In this document: one piece after another, positions 17,336-25,742 of the stretch
How the letters are laid out: every line of letters starts with the position of its first letter
How positions within the stretch are numbered: position 1 is the first letter of the stretch
NCBI RefSeq assembly: GCF_002093665.1
Contig: NZ_MRWE01000020.1
Location: 24,208-88,207 of the forward strand
Reading direction: 5' to 3'
DNA from: Rouxiella badensis
GTDB taxonomy: Bacteria; Pseudomonadota; Gammaproteobacteria; Enterobacterales; Enterobacteriaceae
DNA: 64,000 nt
Program-made: the position numbers and the translations under genes
The notes under the pieces: model-generated
Seen by the model: only the letters and a program-made list of their open reading frames with translations
What the model was told of the DNA's origin: nothing
Database searches by the model: none

Positions 17336-18313
17336 TTATTTAAACTGCTGCCGAAACTTATCGACGTTGGCCTTGGTGACCACGGTAGCCGGAACGTTGA
17401 TTGTCTTGGGAACCGCTTGACCGGCCACGACTTTGTTTAGCGCTTTGACCGCCTCAACGCCCATGTTTAACGGGTCCTGTTGCAGCACCGCCACCACGTA
17501 ACCCTGATCGATTCCCGAAATCGCCTTCGCGGTAAGATCCCAGCCAAACACTTTTATCTCTTTTTGACGCCCCTGATTTTCTACGGCGGCGATAGCCCCC
17601 AGCAAGGCCGGTTCACCGGTGGCATAGATGGCGGTCATATTGGGATTGCCGGTGATCAGATTCTCCGCAGCAGTCAGTGCGTTGTCCTGAATGTTTTGTC
17701 CGTCAACCACGCCCACCACGCTTATTCCACTGTGGCCTTGCAGAGTATTCACAAAGCCTTTTTGGCGATCGTTTTGAATCGCTGAATTCAGTGCGCCGAC
17801 AATCCCAACCTTGGCTTTATCGCCCATTTCTTTCTTCACGTAATCGGTAAAAAAATTACCCAAAATCTCACCGCCTTTAATATTATCCACGCCGACCTGG
17901 GCCTTTTGTTGTCCGGCAGGCAATACGGCATCGATGGCAATAACGGGGATGTTTTTGACGGCCGCCTCGGCGATAGCGGGCATGATTCCGTTGACGTCAA
18001 TCGCGTCGACCATAATTCCTTTCACCCCCTGCTGAATATAGTTCTCAATGGCATCATTCTGTGAGACGGGATTATTATTCGCGTTATATACGACCAATTT
18101 TGCACCGGTTTTCTTCGCCTCATCTGCCGCACCTTTATTCATTTGATTAAAGAAAAGCGCCTGCTGGTTAATTTGCACCATGGCATAAGTCGGTGCCTCC
18201 TTGGCCGATACCGCACTTGAAAATAATAAACCCAGGGTCATGACGGCCAATACTGAACGTGCCGTTTTAGTCGTTTTAGAGACGCTGCTTTTCTTGACGG
18301 TGTGGGTCAACAT
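17336..18313 (-). CDS. Sugar ABC transporter periplasmic binding protein (RbsB-like)
   Basis: A 325-residue protein. The ATG at 18313 is chosen because AAGGA lies seven bases upstream and it gives a Sec signal peptide (positive MLTHTVKK region, hydrophobic SVLAVMTLGLLFSSAVSA, cleavage near residue 36). The body fits the ribose/galactose binder group: INQQALFFNQMNKGAADEA, GIMVDAIDVNG, VGIVGALNSAIQNDRQKGF and TAIYATGEPALLGA. It is transcribed away from its presumed ATPase and permease partners at 20.1-22.0 kb, with a LacI regulator in between. Confidence 0.88.
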   Translation of the reverse strand: MLTHTVKKSSVSKTTKTARSVLAVMTLGLLFSSAVSAKEAPTYAMVQINQQALFFNQMNKGAADEAKKTGAKLVVYNANNNPVSQNDAIENYIQQGVKGIMVDAIDVNGIMPAIAEAAVKNIPVIAIDAVLPAGQQKAQVGVDNIKGGEILGNFFTDYVKKEMGDKAKVGIVGALNSAIQNDRQKGFVNTLQGHSGISVVGVVDGQNIQDNALTAAENLITGNPNMTAIYATGEPALLGAIAAVENQGRQKEIKVFGWDLTAKAISGIDQGYVVAVLQQDPLNMGVEAVKALNKVVAGQAVPKTINVPATVVTKANVDKFRQQFK

Positions 18314-18680
18314 AATGACATCCTTAAAAATGCAGAGAAGAAATAAGGCGTGAGTTCCCAATGGCATTAGCCTGTCAGGAAATTTTTTGGGCGGGTCAGA
18401 TATCAGAATGTAGGGCGAAGAATACGAAAAGCGACGTTCCAAACGACACTGTTTCGATAAAACGATACTGCGGGTAAACTGGCGATAACAATTAAACGCG
18501 GGCAAAAAATTGTCAAGAACAATATTTCAACGGCGTGTTTTTCCACTGCGGTCCATTAGCCGCAGCACAAGTAAAATTCGGTATCGGCCCGCAGTTTGTA
18601 ATATGCTGATGCTGATATCAGGAATAGTGTCTATGAGCCTGTTAACACAGGCCCTTCCGCCGGGAAAGCAGAGATAACAT

Positions 18681-19703
18681 ATGGCCAATAAACGGGTAGT
18701 ATTATCTGACGTAGCGCAGATGGCGGGACTGTCAAAAGCCACCGTCTCACGCTACCTCAACAACAGCATTGTGCTGCCGCAGCAGACGGTACAGCGCATC
18801 GAAAACGCCATTAACACGCTGGGTTATCGTGCCAACAGCCTCGCCCGGCGTTTAAGCATGGGCGGTAGCGAAACCATCGGTCTGGTGCTGCCGGATATTG
18901 CCAACCCCTTCTTCGCCGAACTTGCCGACGCGGCAGAAGAGGCGGCGTCCGAATATAAATACAGCCTGGTGCTGTGCGTCACCCGTAATAATCTGGAAAA
19001 AGAGTGCCAGTTTATTCGCTGGCTAGACACCCGACAGGTCGACGGCCTGCTGTTTACCACCAACCGCCCCGATAACGGTCAACTGTATACCGAACTCAAG
19101 GACCAGCGTAACGTGGTACTGATTGACGAAGACGTGCCCGGCTGCGAGGTGCCAAAGGTGTTTTCAGACAACGTTCATGGCGGTGAACTGGCGACACAGG
19201 CGCTTATCGATGCCGGGCATCGCCGGATAGCGTTTGTCGGGGGTCCCGATGAGCTAATGAGCGTACGTGAGCGCCATCAGGGCTATCGCCAGGCGCTGGC
19301 AAAAGGTGCTATCGCCTACGACCCTGCGCTCGTGCTGTACGGTGACTACGACCGGGTGTTTGGTCGGCAGGCGCTTGATACCCTGCTTGCCCTCCCGACG
19401 CCGCCAAGTGCCATCTTCGCTGCCAGCGATTATCTGGCGCTGGGGCTGCTCGACGGGGTGCGAGCCAGAGGGCTTAGCGTGCCGGGTTCACTGTCTTTGG
19501 TAGGTTTCGATGACGCGATTTACTCGGATCTAATTACTCCGCGGCTCTCTACCATCCGCCAGTCGGCGCGGGAGCTGGGCCGTACAGCGGTCGAAGCGCT
19601 GATACAGCGTTTAAACGACGACGCAAGCCCGAATACGGTGTCGAGAATTCCGGTTGCATGGATAGCCCGTGACTCCGTGTCCGCTTACCCGCCGAAACCT
19701 TGA
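18681..19703 (+). CDS. LacI-family transcriptional regulator
   Basis: A 340-residue repressor. The N-terminal helix-turn-helix is SDVAQMAGLSKATVSRYLN, followed by the hinge helix SLARRLSMGGSE and a periplasmic-binding-protein-like effector domain (IGLVLPDIANPFFAELADAA to LSLVGFDDAIYSDLITPRLSTI). It lies between the divergent sugar-binding protein gene and the transporter operon, so it probably controls both. A perfect 14-bp palindrome typical of LacI-family operators is at 20019-20032 upstream of the ABC genes. The effector is unknown. Confidence 0.9.
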   Translation: MANKRVVLSDVAQMAGLSKATVSRYLNNSIVLPQQTVQRIENAINTLGYRANSLARRLSMGGSETIGLVLPDIANPFFAELADAAEEAASEYKYSLVLCVTRNNLEKECQFIRWLDTRQVDGLLFTTNRPDNGQLYTELKDQRNVVLIDEDVPGCEVPKVFSDNVHGGELATQALIDAGHRRIAFVGGPDELMSVRERHQGYRQALAKGAIAYDPALVLYGDYDRVFGRQALDTLLALPTPPSAIFAASDYLALGLLDGVRARGLSVPGSLSLVGFDDAIYSDLITPRLSTIRQSARELGRTAVEALIQRLNDDASPNTVSRIPVAWIARDSVSAYPPKP

Positions 19704-19708
19704 TTTTG

Positions 19709-19738
19709 CGCCCCAATCTGGGGCCTTTGCCCCTTTTT
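19709..19738 (+). terminator. Terminator after the LacI-family gene
   Basis: GCCCC, AATCT loop, GGGGC, then CTTTGCCCCTTTTT. The stem is short but GC-rich and lies within 10 bases of the stop codon. The TTTTT run is somewhat distant from the stem, so efficiency is uncertain. Confidence 0.5.
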
Positions 19739-19845
19739 AGAGCAAAAAGTCCTTTTCGGGCAGAGTAAAAATGGTGGCCCTTTGCCGGAGGATAATTGAA
19801 TTAAGCCGCCGTGATGAATTTCATTAAAATAATAATTTATATATA

Positions 19846-19858
19846 AATCATAAAATTA
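19846..19858 (+). promoter_or_regulatory. Possible IHF site
   Basis: AATCATAAAATTA matches the IHF consensus WATCAANNNNTTR at 12 of 13 positions and sits in a very AT-rich tract about 55 bases upstream of the sigma-54-type promoter, where IHF often bends DNA to bring an enhancer-bound activator to sigma-54 polymerase. Confidence 0.4.
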
Positions 19859-19911
19859 ACACAAAAAAGCCCCTTTACCTTACTCACATCGCTTAACTTT
19901 TACTCAACTCT

Positions 19912-19927
19912 TGGCACGGTTAGTGCA
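19912..19927 (+). promoter_or_regulatory. Sigma-54 (RpoN) type promoter
   Basis: TGGCACGGTTAGTGCA matches the RpoN consensus TGGCACG-N4-TTGCW with correct spacing of the GG (-24) and GC (-12) elements and one mismatch. It lies in the 431-bp gap (19704-20134) upstream of the sugar ABC operon, about 208 bp before the ATPase start. No enhancer-binding activator gene is in the window, so which activator works here is unknown. The rest of the gap holds the terminator, an IHF-like site, the palindrome and possibly a weak sigma-70 promoter (TTGAGC at 19978 and GTTATT at 20001). Confidence 0.6.
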
Positions 19928-20018
19928 AATTTATTTTCGGCGACTCAGATATCCATACTCAATTTTTTGTTGATCGGTTGAGCGGGAAAACGGATTCGCC
20001 GTTATTTTTGTCATTTGG

Positions 20019-20032
20019 GTAAACCGGTTTAC
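20019..20032 (+). promoter_or_regulatory. LacI-family operator palindrome
   Basis: GTAAACCGGTTTAC is a perfect 14-bp palindrome with the central CG typical of LacI/GalR-family operators. It lies 100 bp upstream of the ABC ATPase start and just downstream of the weak sigma-70-like elements at 19978 and 20001. Repression by the adjacent LacI-family protein is inferred. Confidence 0.6.
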
Positions 20033-20134
20033 AAGGAGAGGAAAATCGGAAATGACCAATAACGGCGCATCCAGGACTTAGCCTGATGAAGACACAGGCT
20101 GCCGCCCGCCGTCCCTTTGTGATGGAGCAGATTT

Positions 20135-20926
20135 ATGTCCAGAGACCTGTCAGGCCCGCCACGGGTGGAGATGATTAACATCACCAAAACCTACGGTTCA
20201 ATCCGCTCTCTGCGCGGCGTTAATCTCAGTCTGGCTCCGGGAGAAGTGCTCGGGCTGGTCGGCGATAATGGCGCGGGCAAATCAACCTTAACCAAAATAC
20301 TGGCCGGTGCCGTGGTGCCGAGCAGCGGCAAACTGCGCATCGACGGCGAAGAGGTCAGCTTTGCTAACCCCGCCGACGCCAGGCGCTGTCACATCGAGAT
20401 GGTCTATCAGGACCTGTCGCTCTGCGATACGGTCAACGTAGCGGGTAACCTGTTTATGGGGCGGGAACCGCAGACTCGCCTGCTGGGCATCCCGTTTCTT
20501 GATGAAAAAAAGATGCACCAACAGGCGCATGAGATGCTCAAGGGACTGGGGATTTCCATTCCTGATACGCGCCTGCTGGTGCGCAACCTGTCCGGAGGGC
20601 AACGGCAGGCGATCGCTATCGCACGCGCCGCCGCCTTCGAGCCGAAGGTGTTGATTATGGACGAACCGACGGCGGCACTGGCGGTCGCCGAGGTGGAAGC
20701 GGTGCTCGAATTGGTGAAACGCGTAAGCGCGCGTGGCGTCAGCGTGATCCTAATTACCCACCGTTTGCAGGACCTGTTCCTGGTCTGCGACCGTATCATG
20801 GTGATGTATGAAGGCACCAACGTGGCCGACAGGAAAATCGCGGACACTAGCCTTTCGGACATTGTGAATCTGATTGTCGGGCAAAAATTTGAAGCACATT
20901 CGGCGCGTGAAATCGTCCACCAATGA
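20135..20926 (+). CDS. Sugar ABC transporter ATPase (single nucleotide-binding domain)
   Basis: A 263-residue ATPase: Walker A GDNGAGKSTL near residue 45, Q-loop MVYQDLSLCDTVNV, signature LSGGQRQAIAIARAA, Walker B LIMDEPTAALAV and switch His in ITHRLQDL. It resembles FrcA-type sugar ATPases with one domain, not the two-domain RbsA type, so it probably works as a homodimer. Walker B is followed by ALAVAE where the usual text is ALD/ALG-V; the catalytic Glu is kept. The permease start overlaps or closely follows its stop. Confidence 0.9.
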   Translation: MSRDLSGPPRVEMINITKTYGSIRSLRGVNLSLAPGEVLGLVGDNGAGKSTLTKILAGAVVPSSGKLRIDGEEVSFANPADARRCHIEMVYQDLSLCDTVNVAGNLFMGREPQTRLLGIPFLDEKKMHQQAHEMLKGLGISIPDTRLLVRNLSGGQRQAIAIARAAAFEPKVLIMDEPTAALAVAEVEAVLELVKRVSARGVSVILITHRLQDLFLVCDRIMVMYEGTNVADRKIADTSLSDIVNLIVGQKFEAHSAREIVHQ

Positions 20927-20946
20927 GTCTTCTAAAAGGTAAATCC

Positions 20947-21954
20947 ATGAGCATTGTGAATATGTCCAGTCCACGACTGATTAAACATTCGCTGTCGCGC
21001 CGAATACTGCACAACCATTCCGGCGTAGTCAGCATCGCGGTTTTCTTTATCTTTTGCTGCGCGGCGTTCACCTTCGCCACCGACGATTTCATGAGCCACT
21101 ACAACTGGCTGAACATTCTGCGCCAGAGCGCCCCGCTGCTGATTGTGGCGGCAGCAATGACGCTAGTGATTACCACCGGCGGTATCGATCTCTCGGTGGG
21201 TTCGACGCTGGCGCTGGTCGGTGCGCTGTCGGCGATAGCGCTAAATAACTGGGGATGGCCATGGCCGGTGGTGCTTGTTGCCGGTCTGGCGCTCGGTGCG
21301 GTCATCGGCGCTATCAATGGATATTTCATAGCCTATGAGGGAATTCCGGCATTTATCGTTACGCTGGCAACGCTCGCCGTCTTTCGCGGCATCGCGCTGC
21401 TGCTGACCCAGGGATATTCAATCCCTGTTCCAGCAGGCAGTGACTTTACCTGGCTGGGCCGCGCCTGGGTGCTCGGTCTGCCGCTTCCGGCCATTCTCGG
21501 CGTACTGGCGCTGTTTTTTGGGCACATTTTACTGACGCACACCCGATTTGGCCGCTATATCACCGCCGTGGGTGCCAACGCAGAAGGGGTTCGCCGCGCC
21601 GGAGTCAACACCCGCTCGATAACGCTGTGGGTTTACATGTTGAGCGGCATGTCGGCGGCGCTGGCCGGAATGATCATCACCGCGCGCCTCGGCAGCGGCT
21701 CGTCTAATCAAGGGGAAGGGTTCGAGTTACAGGTCATTGCCGCCGTGGTGCTCGGCAGCACCAGTCTGTTTGGCGGATTCGGTACCATCATTGGCACCCT
21801 GCTCGGCGCGCTGTCGATTGCGGTTATCCAAAATGGCCTAATCCTCTCGCACATGTCGCCGTTTTATACCCAGATTGCTACTGGTCTGATTATCCTGCTG
21901 GCCATCTGGCTGAACACCCGTATCTTTAATCCCGCCCGAACGAGCAAAGGATAG
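20947..21954 (+). CDS. Sugar ABC transporter permease (RbsC-like)
   Basis: A 335-residue, roughly ten-segment membrane protein. The family signatures TTGGIDLSVGSTLALVGAL, YFIAYEGIPAFIVTLATLA and FGRYITAVGANAEGVRRAGV are all present. The start at 20947 is preferred because AAAAGG lies seven bases upstream; an alternative ATG at 20923 overlaps the ATPase stop as ATGA and would add eight residues. It imports the sugar delivered by the binding protein encoded at 17.3-18.3 kb. Confidence 0.9.
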   Translation: MSIVNMSSPRLIKHSLSRRILHNHSGVVSIAVFFIFCCAAFTFATDDFMSHYNWLNILRQSAPLLIVAAAMTLVITTGGIDLSVGSTLALVGALSAIALNNWGWPWPVVLVAGLALGAVIGAINGYFIAYEGIPAFIVTLATLAVFRGIALLLTQGYSIPVPAGSDFTWLGRAWVLGLPLPAILGVLALFFGHILLTHTRFGRYITAVGANAEGVRRAGVNTRSITLWVYMLSGMSAALAGMIITARLGSGSSNQGEGFELQVIAAVVLGSTSLFGGFGTIIGTLLGALSIAVIQNGLILSHMSPFYTQIATGLIILLAIWLNTRIFNPARTSKG

Positions 21955-21958
21955 TCCT

Positions 21959-23044
21959 ATGAATTCAGGTTCACTTTTCCGTCATGCCAACCCCTATCCG
22001 CTCGGCGTAACCAGCGGCTATGTCAGCACCGTTCTCGGCCCGATGCCGGTTTGCGACCTGGGCGTGACCTTGATGCACGAACATATTTTGCTCGATGCCT
22101 CAGGGAAGTGGGTACCGCCGTGCTGTTGCAGCGAACGCCACATCGCCGAGATGCCGGTTAAAATCGAGAACCTCGGCGAACTGTCGTTAAATCCGCTCGC
22201 TAGCCGCGATAACTGTCAGCTTTTTGACGTCGATCTGGCAATTGAAGAACTGATGAAATTCAAGGCTCAGGGCGGTCAAAGCGTGATTGACCCGACCAAT
22301 ATCGGCATCGGTCGTGACCCGAAGGCGCTACAGCGTATCTCACGCCTGACCGGGTTGAATATTGTGATGGGCACCGGGTTTTATCTCGAACCCTCACACC
22401 CGGCCTATGTCAAAACCCATTCGCTGGAAACGCTCACCGATCTGCTAATCTACGACGTCGGCGGGTTTGACGACAAGCCGGAAGTGATTGCCGGTCTGAT
22501 AGGCGAGATAGGCGTCTCGAGCGCCTTTACCGCCGATGAGCAAAAATCGCTGCGGGCGGCCGGTCGTGCCAATGCGGCAACCGGTGTCCCCCTCGAGGTG
22601 CATCTGCCCGGCTGGGAGCGATTGGGGCATAAAGTATTGGATATTCTGGCCGAAGAAGGTGCGGACCTGCATCACACCGTGCTTTGCCACATGAACCCGA
22701 GCTTTGCCGATAAAAACTATCAGCGCACCCTCGCCGAACGCGGCGCATTTCTCGAATACGATATGATTGGCATGAACTATTTTTACGCCGATGAAAGCGC
22801 CCAGTCCCCCTCTGACGAGGAGAATGCGCGCGCCATTCGCGAGCTTATCGACGAGGGTTTTATCCAACAGGTTTTACTCTCTCAAGACGTGTTTTTAAAA
22901 ACAATGCTGACCCGCTTCGGCGGCCACGGCTATGGTTATATTCTCAAGCATTTTGTTCCCCGCCTGCGCCGTCATGGCGTTACCGGTGAACAGCTCGAGC
23001 AGTTGCTGATGGGTAATCCACAGCGCGTTTTTAGTCAACAGTAG
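21959..23044 (+). CDS. Phosphotriesterase-family metal-dependent hydrolase
   Basis: A 361-residue amidohydrolase-superfamily TIM barrel. It has the H-x-H pair in LMHEHILLD (His40, His42), a GEIGVS block at the bridging-residue position (Glu, as in E. coli Php, rather than carbamylated Lys), HLPGWER, HTVLCHMNPS and the late metal-binding Asp in LLSQDVFLK. Relatives are mostly lactonases or uncharacterised. Four bases separate it from the permease, so it is in the sugar ABC operon, and a lactone or sugar-ester hydrolase role fits, but the substrate is not known. Confidence 0.85.
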   Translation: MNSGSLFRHANPYPLGVTSGYVSTVLGPMPVCDLGVTLMHEHILLDASGKWVPPCCCSERHIAEMPVKIENLGELSLNPLASRDNCQLFDVDLAIEELMKFKAQGGQSVIDPTNIGIGRDPKALQRISRLTGLNIVMGTGFYLEPSHPAYVKTHSLETLTDLLIYDVGGFDDKPEVIAGLIGEIGVSSAFTADEQKSLRAAGRANAATGVPLEVHLPGWERLGHKVLDILAEEGADLHHTVLCHMNPSFADKNYQRTLAERGAFLEYDMIGMNYFYADESAQSPSDEENARAIRELIDEGFIQQVLLSQDVFLKTMLTRFGGHGYGYILKHFVPRLRRHGVTGEQLEQLLMGNPQRVFSQQ

Positions 23045-23092
23045 GTTCGCTCACACCAGGGAAACCTACGCTTTATGATTGCAGGAAAATGT

Positions 23093-24226
23093 ATGCAGAC
23101 GGACCTCTCGGTCATCGAACTGACGCAAAAACTGCTGGCCTTCGACACCATCAACCCGCCCGGCAACGAGCAGGAATGTATGCTATGGCTCGCGGAGTAC
23201 CTGCGACAGCATGGCTTTGAAGTAGCAACTCACGCCTTTGGCGAGAGCAGAATGAACCTGATTGCCCATTTAAACGCTAAGGATAAAACGCCTCCGCTGG
23301 CTTTTTCCGGTCATCTTGATACCGTGCCGCTGGGCAATGCCGCATGGCAGCAGAGTCCTTTCGGCGGTGATATCGTTGATGGAAAACTCTATGGCCGCGG
23401 CAGCAGCGATATGAAGGCGGCGATTGCGGCGTTTATTGTCGCCTGTCTTGCACAGCGAGATAACCTCCAGGCGGGCGTGGTGTTGCTGCTCACCGGCGGT
23501 GAGGAAACCGGCTGCGATGGCGCACGCGCGCTTATCGACTCACCAGACATCAGGCTTCCGCAGCCCGCCGCGGTGATCGTCGGCGAATCGACGGCCAATT
23601 ACCCGGTCATCGGCCATAAAGGTGCCTTGTGGCTGCGCTGCGAAACACACGGCAAAACGGCGCACGGCGCAATGCCCGAGTTGGGCATCAACGCGATTTA
23701 TCTGGCGATGGATGCCGTCGGTAAAATACGCGGCTTCGAACCGGGCCCGCCGCATCCGCTGATGAAAAAACCGACGCTAAACGTCGGCGTTATCCGCGGT
23801 GGGTTAAATATAAACTCCGTGCCAGACCGCGCCAGCTTTGACGTTGACCTACGTACCGACCCTACCATTGACCACCACTACCTCACCGAAAGGTTACAAC
23901 GTCACCTTAGTGACGCTGTCACAATAACTCCGCTTATCGACTTGCCTGCCGTGCTCACCGACGGCCTGCATCCGTGGATCCAGAGCACCATTGCGCTGTG
24001 CCAGCCCTGGCATTCTGAGCCCATTACGCCGCGTATTGTGCCTTATTTTACCGATGCCTCGGTACTGCTGGCCGCGCTCGGCAATCCGCCCTGCGTCATT
24101 CTGGGCCCCGGCGAACCGGCGATGGCGCATCAGACCGATGAATATTGCAAGGTGGAGCGTTTGCTCGAGAGCGTAGACATTTACCAGACCCTGCTGGCGG
24201 ATTTTAATACAAGGTTAAATAAGTAA
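23093..24226 (+). CDS. M20-family metallopeptidase/deacylase (ArgE/DapE group)
   Basis: A 377-residue dizinc hydrolase. The start at 23093 has AGGAAA seven bases upstream; an ATG at 23075 would add six residues. M20 motifs are FSGHLDTVPLG (metal His and catalytic Asp), GRGSSDMKA (bridging Asp), TGGEETGCDGA (catalytic Glu pair) and a C-terminal histidine in PAMAHQTDEY. ArgE/DapE enzymes remove acyl groups from amino acids or diamines. As the last gene of the sugar ABC operon it suggests that the imported compound contains an amide, for example an acylated amino sugar or a sugar-amino acid conjugate. Confidence 0.85.
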   Translation: MQTDLSVIELTQKLLAFDTINPPGNEQECMLWLAEYLRQHGFEVATHAFGESRMNLIAHLNAKDKTPPLAFSGHLDTVPLGNAAWQQSPFGGDIVDGKLYGRGSSDMKAAIAAFIVACLAQRDNLQAGVVLLLTGGEETGCDGARALIDSPDIRLPQPAAVIVGESTANYPVIGHKGALWLRCETHGKTAHGAMPELGINAIYLAMDAVGKIRGFEPGPPHPLMKKPTLNVGVIRGGLNINSVPDRASFDVDLRTDPTIDHHYLTERLQRHLSDAVTITPLIDLPAVLTDGLHPWIQSTIALCQPWHSEPITPRIVPYFTDASVLLAALGNPPCVILGPGEPAMAHQTDEYCKVERLLESVDIYQTLLADFNTRLNK

Positions 24227-24715
24227 CAGTTTGGTAACAAAAAGGATTGCGCTTAAAAAGGATGTCAAAATGTCTCTTGTTGAAGATTTTCAATCCCCTC
24301 TTGCTGATGCCTAAATCGCCTGAAGGCCTCATGCTTTAAGGGGTGACGGCGATCACAGTTTTGAGTTTTTTATCCGTATCAATCCCCTGCCTCTTTACTA
24401 AAACCCCATACAAAAAATGTCTTTTAGTTCACATTTTTAGATCCCGCCACCTGATAACGTATCAAACGGTTCGCAATAGCACAAAATGTATAAGCCCAAT
24501 GCCCACAAGGCTTTGCGGGCCATTTTTAGGGTTTTTAGTGGAAAAACAGTGACAAATAATTAATTTCGCAGCGAAACGATCTATTCACCCACGAAAAGAA
24601 GTGAATTAACATCCACGAAACATTTAAAAATAACTCAGTCACAATTAGGGTTTTGTGAACCCTTTGCTTCGATACCTTTTTACATTTGCTCATTTTTTTA
24701 AAACTGGAACCGATC
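24227..24715 (+). other. Intergenic gap with terminator and hairpin
   Basis: No convincing gene is seen. A 69-codon GTG-start frame at 24343 runs through the terminator and looks spurious. A stem-loop at 24501-24520 (GCCC-A-CAA, GGCT loop, TTG-C-GGGC) followed by CATTTTT is a likely terminator for the M20 operon. A perfect AGGGTT-TTGTG-AACCCT inverted repeat at 24647-24663 sits just before the next gene and may be an operator. The region is AT-rich, as expected for a promoter. Confidence 0.5.
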
Positions 24716-25183
24716 ATGAAACCTAGTCTTCTCTCTGTATTTTGCACCGCTGGCCTGATGTTTACGGCCACTTCTGCTCTGGCCGCCGTGCATCCTGAAC
24801 TCGACAATGCGCAGGCGCGCCAGGTGATTAGCAGCGTTAAAGCGACGATCGGTCAACAGCACAGCACCGGCTGTGTGGCGGTGGTTGACGCCGACGGCAA
24901 GCTGCTGGCGTTTGAGCGTCTGGATAACTCTCCGGCTGGCTGCGTAGACGCCGCTATCGGTAAAGCGCGCACCTCGGCGCTCTACCACGCTCCTTCATTG
25001 AAATTTATGCAACGTCTGCAGGGTGGCGAAACGACAGTGCTGGCTATCCCGCACGCCGTTCCACTCGGCGGCGGCTACCCCCTGACGCTGTCTGGTGAAG
25101 TTGTCGGAGCCGTCGGCGTGAGTACCCCAAAACAGGATATTGACAATCAGGCGTCAGAAACCGCCGCAAGCGTTTTGAAATAA
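24716..25183 (+). CDS. GlcG/HbpS-family (DUF336) periplasmic protein
   Basis: A 155-residue protein with a Sec signal peptide (MKPSLLSVFCTAGLMFTATSALA, cleavage near residue 23) and a complete GlcG/HbpS domain: ARQVISSVKATI, CVAVVDADGKLLAFERLD, AIGKARTSALYHAPS, IPHAVPLGGGYPLTLSGEVVGAVGVS. HbpS binds haem; other members have unknown ligands. It is the first gene of the dehydrogenase operon (19-bp gap), which includes a triheme cytochrome, so haem handling or assembly help is a reasonable inference. Confidence 0.82.
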   Translation: MKPSLLSVFCTAGLMFTATSALAAVHPELDNAQARQVISSVKATIGQQHSTGCVAVVDADGKLLAFERLDNSPAGCVDAAIGKARTSALYHAPSLKFMQRLQGGETTVLAIPHAVPLGGGYPLTLSGEVVGAVGVSTPKQDIDNQASETAASVLK

Positions 25184-25202
25184 CCTCTAACGGAAGACAA
25201 TC

Positions 25203-25742
25203 ATGATCAATCTTTCACGCCGCCGAATGGTCTTCGGCACTGCCAGCGTTGTTGCGGTCGGTCTCGGCAGCCAGTTGCTGGGCAGCAGTGTGTTCGGGAC
25301 TCTGGCGCACGCCGCGCCACCTCTGGCATCAGCCATTACGATGCCAGACAACTTTATGCAGCTTTCCAAAAAGCTGACGGCCGTCGACAACCTCGAATCT
25401 CATCTGGGTCAGGCGCTTTACAGCTGGTTGCATCACGCCGAGCTAGACGCTCAGCTCGACGCGCTGGCGACCCTGCTCAGCGCCCACAGCGACGTGGTAG
25501 GCGACCCGCTGCATCAGCTTCTGGCGCAGCAGCCTGCGGCGTTAGGTCAACTTTATCAGCAGCTGGTCAACGGCTGGTATCTGGGCGTGGTCGGTCAACC
25601 GGGCAGCCAGGTATGTATCGGTTTTGAAAATATTGTGAGTTACGAACTAGTGAAAGACAGCTTATTACCCCCAAGTTACGCGGTAGGCGAACCGAACTTC
25701 TGGATCCACAAACCTGACAGCGAGGCGCCAACCCATGGCTGA
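25203..25742 (+). CDS. Tat-exported small subunit of membrane FAD-dependent sugar/aldonate dehydrogenase
   Basis: A 179-residue protein with a twin-arginine leader (LSRRRMVFGTASVVAVGLG, cleavage near residue 38). It matches the small subunits of fructose, sorbitol and 2-ketogluconate dehydrogenases: FMQLSKKLTAVDNLESHLGQ, LVNGWYLGVVG and a C-terminal PPSYAVGEPNFWIHKP. The small subunit carries the folded FAD subunit, which has no leader of its own, through the Tat pore. It overlaps the GMC gene by 8 bp. Substrate cannot be set from this subunit. Confidence 0.85.
   Translation: MINLSRRRMVFGTASVVAVGLGSQLLGSSVFGTLAHAAPPLASAITMPDNFMQLSKKLTAVDNLESHLGQALYSWLHHAELDAQLDALATLLSAHSDVVGDPLHQLLAQQPAALGQLYQQLVNGWYLGVVGQPGSQVCIGFENIVSYELVKDSLLPPSYAVGEPNFWIHKPDSEAPTHG

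Noticed and set aside
24343..24552. A 69-codon frame downstream of the M20 gene
   Set aside because: GTG start without a ribosome site, no recognisable family, and it runs through a likely terminator.
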